NCBI GenBank assembly: GCA_964475955.1
Contig: CAYYZY010000131.1
Coordinates: 1-22,137, forward strand
Reading direction: 5' to 3'
DNA: 22,137 bases
Source: DATKZH01 sp964475955
GTDB taxonomy: Bacteria; Planctomycetota; Planctomycetia; Pirellulales; Thermoguttaceae
Part shown: piece by piece, positions 19,713-22,137 of the stretch
Numbering within the stretch: the first letter of the stretch is position 1
Layout of the letters: each line of letters begins with the position of its first letter
Notes under the pieces: generated by a model
Seen by the model: the letters and a program-made list of their open reading frames with translations, nothing else
What the model was told of the DNA's origin: nothing
Database searches by the model: none
Translations under genes and position numbers: made by a program

Positions 19713-22030
19713 TGACGGCCACGATCCCCAAGCCCGACGTGCTCGACGTCCAAATCGACGGCATCCCCGACGCGCTGAAGGAACGCCCGCAGTGGGTGAC
19801 GTGGCGGCTGGAGTGGGCCAGGGGCGGCTGGAGCAAGATTCCCTACAACCCGCACAGCGGGAAGCACGCCAGCAGCACCGACCCGAAGACGTGGTGCGCG
19901 CTCACCGAGACGATCGGCGAGTACAAGCTGGAGCCCGAGCGATGGGACGGCGTCGGCTTTGTGATGACCGGCGCCGACCCGTTCGTGGGCGTCGACCTCG
20001 ATCACTGCGTTCTCGACGGCGAACTACAGCGGTGGACCGACCACCAGCGGCGACCGTGGCCGGAGGGCGCACCGGAGCCCACGGCGATCATCGAGCAGAT
20101 CGACAGCTACGCGGAGCTATCCCCGAGCGGAACCGGCGTTCGCATTATCGGCATGGGTAAACTCCCGCCGAAGGGGCGCAAGAGAGGGGACGTCGAGCTG
20201 TACGACCGCAAGCGGTACTTGACGATCACCGGGCACCGGCTGGCGAACGTGCCGACGACCGCGATCGACTGCCAAACGGCGATCGACACGATCCACGCTG
20301 CTTTCTGGCCAGCCCCGGCGGCATCGCAGCCTGCGGCATCGCAGCCGGGCGGCAACGGACACGCGGGCGTCGCCGACGACCGCGTGATTGCCCTCCTGGC
20401 GAACAGCGACCGCAGCCGCAAGTTCGACCGGCTGTTCTATCGAGGCGACGCGAGCGAGTACCCCACCCCCAGCGAGGCCGATGCGGCACTCGCCAGCAAG
20501 TTAGCGTGGGCGACGCGGTCGCCCGGGCAAATCAAGCGGCTGATGCGCCAGAGCGGCCTGCGGCGGGAGAAGTGGACACGGGACGACTACCTGGACCGCA
20601 CGATCGCGAGCGCCCTGGAGTTCGTGAACGACCCCTACGATTGGAACACGCACCAGGGTAACGTGAAGCCCGACGGTCGCGTGGAGCACCAGCCCCGCAA
20701 GTTCAACCGCACCGATCTTGGCAACGCCCAACGGCTCGCCGACCTGCACGGCGACACTATCCGTTTTTGCTACCCCTGGGGCAAATGGATTATATGGGAC
20801 GGCCAGCGATGGAGGCCGGACGACACCGGGGCCATCGAGCGGAAGGCCGTCGAGGCGGTCAAAACGATCTGGCGGGATGCCTCGCAGGCTAATGACGCCG
20901 ACGAACGTAAGGCCCTGGGGTCGCACGCCGCCAAGAGCGAGGCGGCCGGCCGGATTGCGGCGATGGTCAAGCTCGCCCAATCGCTGGTGCCGATCTTGCC
21001 CGACAAGCTCGACACCGACCTGTGGACGCTCAACTGCCAGAACGGCACGATCGACCTGAAGAGCGGGAAGCTACGGCCCCACCGCCGCGCCGACTTCCTC
21101 ACGAAGGTTGCCCCCGTCGAGTTCGACCCCGAGGCGAAATGCGTACGGCTCGACGACTTCCTGGGCGAAGTCTTCGACGGCGACGCGTCCCTGGTGAAAT
21201 TCATCCAGCGCCTGGCCGGGTACTGCTTGACCGGCTCCACCGAAGAGCAAATTCTCCCCATTTTTTATGGTGCCGGGGCGAACGGCAAGAGCACCCTCGT
21301 GGGGGCGTTGCTCGAAACGCTCGGGTCCGACTACAGCATGAAAGCCTCCGCCGACTTCTTGCTTGCGAAGCGGGGCGAGTCGCACCCTACGGCATTGGCC
21401 GACTTGGCCGGCAAGCGACTGGTTGCGTGCGTCGAGACGGACGAGGGGCGGCGGCTGGACGAGGGGCTGGCGAAAGAACTGACCGGGAGCGATAGAATCA
21501 GAGCCCGCCGGATGCGGGAAGATCACTGGGAATTTGCCCCGACGCACAAGATCATCCTCGGCACAAACCACCGGCCGGTTGTGCGAGGCACCGATCACGC
21601 CATGTGGAGACGGGTCCGACTGGTGCCGTTTCGATTCGCGATTCCCGAACCCCAGCGTGACAAACGGCTCTCCGAAAAGCTGCGGGTGGAACTACCGGGA
21701 ATCCTCGCGTGGTGCGTGCGTGGGTGCCTCGAGTGGCAACGGGACGGGCTGGCACCGCCTTACGAGGTGCTGGCGGCGACCGACTCTTACCGGCAAGAGG
21801 AAGACGTAATCGGCACGTTCTTGACCGAGTGTTGCGTGATCGAGCAGAGCGCGACGGTCCGGGCCCAGTCGCTCTACGCGGCCTATCGCCGGTTCTGCGA
21901 AGACACGGGGGAGCGCCCCCGCGGGCAACGGTCGTTCGGGCGGGCGATGACCGAACGGGAGTTCTTGCGGTTCACGAACAACGGTGCGTGCTACCGTGGC
22001 GTGGGGCTGACTCACGCGGGGGGGGAATGA
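19712..22030 (+). CDS. Primase-polymerase / SF3 helicase fusion (phage/plasmid replication protein)
   Basis: 772 aa, GTG at 19712 chosen because it overlaps the previous stop by 1 nt and has GAAAGG 7 nt upstream (the frame is open further up to 19634). N-terminal primase-polymerase-like domain (about 25-195): PQWVTWRL, KIPYNP, GVGFVMTGADPFVGVDLDHC with the DxD pair at 95-97, ELSPSGTGVRI (135-145), and YDRKRYLTITGHRL (164-177). A linker with a duplicated 15-nt unit (PAASQ twice, 202-211) follows, then a helical middle region and, from about 430, a D5_N/P4-type superfamily 3 helicase: Walker A GAGANGKST (K526), VACVETDEGRRLDE Walker B region, and sensor-1 GTNHRP (N619). Such proteins prime and unwind DNA at a phage or plasmid origin. 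A long inverted repeat follows directly downstream and may be that origin. Confidence 0.93.
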   Translation: MTATIPKPDVLDVQIDGIPDALKERPQWVTWRLEWARGGWSKIPYNPHSGKHASSTDPKTWCALTETIGEYKLEPERWDGVGFVMTGADPFVGVDLDHCVLDGELQRWTDHQRRPWPEGAPEPTAIIEQIDSYAELSPSGTGVRIIGMGKLPPKGRKRGDVELYDRKRYLTITGHRLANVPTTAIDCQTAIDTIHAAFWPAPAASQPAASQPGGNGHAGVADDRVIALLANSDRSRKFDRLFYRGDASEYPTPSEADAALASKLAWATRSPGQIKRLMRQSGLRREKWTRDDYLDRTIASALEFVNDPYDWNTHQGNVKPDGRVEHQPRKFNRTDLGNAQRLADLHGDTIRFCYPWGKWIIWDGQRWRPDDTGAIERKAVEAVKTIWRDASQANDADERKALGSHAAKSEAAGRIAAMVKLAQSLVPILPDKLDTDLWTLNCQNGTIDLKSGKLRPHRRADFLTKVAPVEFDPEAKCVRLDDFLGEVFDGDASLVKFIQRLAGYCLTGSTEEQILPIFYGAGANGKSTLVGALLETLGSDYSMKASADFLLAKRGESHPTALADLAGKRLVACVETDEGRRLDEGLAKELTGSDRIRARRMREDHWEFAPTHKIILGTNHRPVVRGTDHAMWRRVRLVPFRFAIPEPQRDKRLSEKLRVELPGILAWCVRGCLEWQRDGLAPPYEVLAATDSYRQEEDVIGTFLTECCVIEQSATVRAQSLYAAYRRFCEDTGERPRGQRSFGRAMTEREFLRFTNNGACYRGVGLTHAGGE

Positions 22031-22135
22031 ACGGAACAACGGAACCATCGGAACCCAATTTCCGTATGAGCGCCTCGTGAAAAGAAAAATATTCAACTAT
22101 ACGGAAATCAGGGTCCGTTGGTTCCGTTATTCCGT
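22031..22135. repeat. Long imperfect inverted repeat with CGGAAC iterations (candidate origin)
   Basis: Arms of 37 nt at 22031-22067 and 22099-22135 match at 32 positions when one is reverse-complemented. The 31-nt loop contains an A+T-rich stretch (GAAAAGAAAAATATTCAACT) that is striking in this GC-rich DNA. Each arm contains three CGGAAC or near-CGGAAC iterations at 8-9 nt spacing plus TTTCCGTAT at its inner end. It starts immediately after the primase-helicase stop. Iterons, a hairpin and an A+T-rich block next to a replication gene fit a replication origin; it could equally be a terminator or a transposon-like end. A 17-codon ORF (22027-22080, ATG overlapping the stop) runs through the left arm and is probably fortuitous. 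Confidence 0.8.
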
Positions 22136-22137
22136 GG

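Noticed and set aside
22027..22080. 17-codon ORF starting in an ATGA overlap with the primase-helicase stop
   Set aside because: Its codons are generated by the CGGAAC repeats of the inverted repeat, and there is no ribosome site; kept only as a note.

Overview
The window looks like chromosomal DNA from a planctomycete (probably Pirellulales-like), taxon inferred only from sequence. The main grounds are a DUF1559 protein with a pilin-type N-terminus (RRGFTLVELL) paired with a small lipoprotein, a Tat-exported ceramidase-like protein (RRDFL), high GC in most parts, and intergenic palindromes and low-complexity tandem repeats of a kind I associate with that phylum. I see no rRNA, tRNA or CRISPR array.

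Left part (1-7.4 kb): repeat-rich leader DNA, then a translationally coupled pair for a multimeric [FeFe] hydrogenase (hydA-like 353-2110, hydC/NuoE-like 2107-2643; no NuoF-like partner in view). On the minus strand follow a UvrC without its helix-hairpin-helix tail and, 2 nt after its stop, an amidohydrolase-superfamily deaminase. On the plus strand come a lipoprotein and a DUF1559 gene, closed by an 11-bp hairpin.

Middle part (7.5-13 kb): minus-strand ceramidase-like gene; a nested palindromic repeat (8927-9007); a three-gene operon of ECF sigma factor, 88-aa small protein (possible anti-sigma) and a B12-binding protein with the CarH-type Wx9EH signature; a fasciclin-domain exported protein with a textbook terminator; a plus-strand DCC-family thiol oxidoreductase; and a minus-strand KDPG/KHG aldolase with a recognisable promoter.

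Right part (13.2-22.1 kb) is accessory DNA. A visibly lower-GC, tightly packed three-gene minus-strand cassette (two unrecognised proteins and a PIN-like nuclease with an apparent one-base frameshift) sits beside a 5'-truncated phage portal gene, which meets a 5'-truncated winged-helix-like gene head to head near 16.95 kb. Then a plus-strand phage/plasmid-like replication module runs to the end: an HTH-like protein, two tiny coupled ORFs with strong Shine-Dalgarno sites, a beta-class DNA methyltransferase, a CxxC-pair protein, and a fused primase-polymerase/SF3 helicase. Directly after the helicase lies a long imperfect inverted repeat built of CGGAAC iterations around an A+T-rich loop, a candidate replication origin.

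Most promising for follow-up are the ECF sigma / small protein / cobalamin-sensor operon (a possible B12- or light-gated sigma switch), the low-GC PIN cassette, and the inverted-repeat structure after the primase-helicase.
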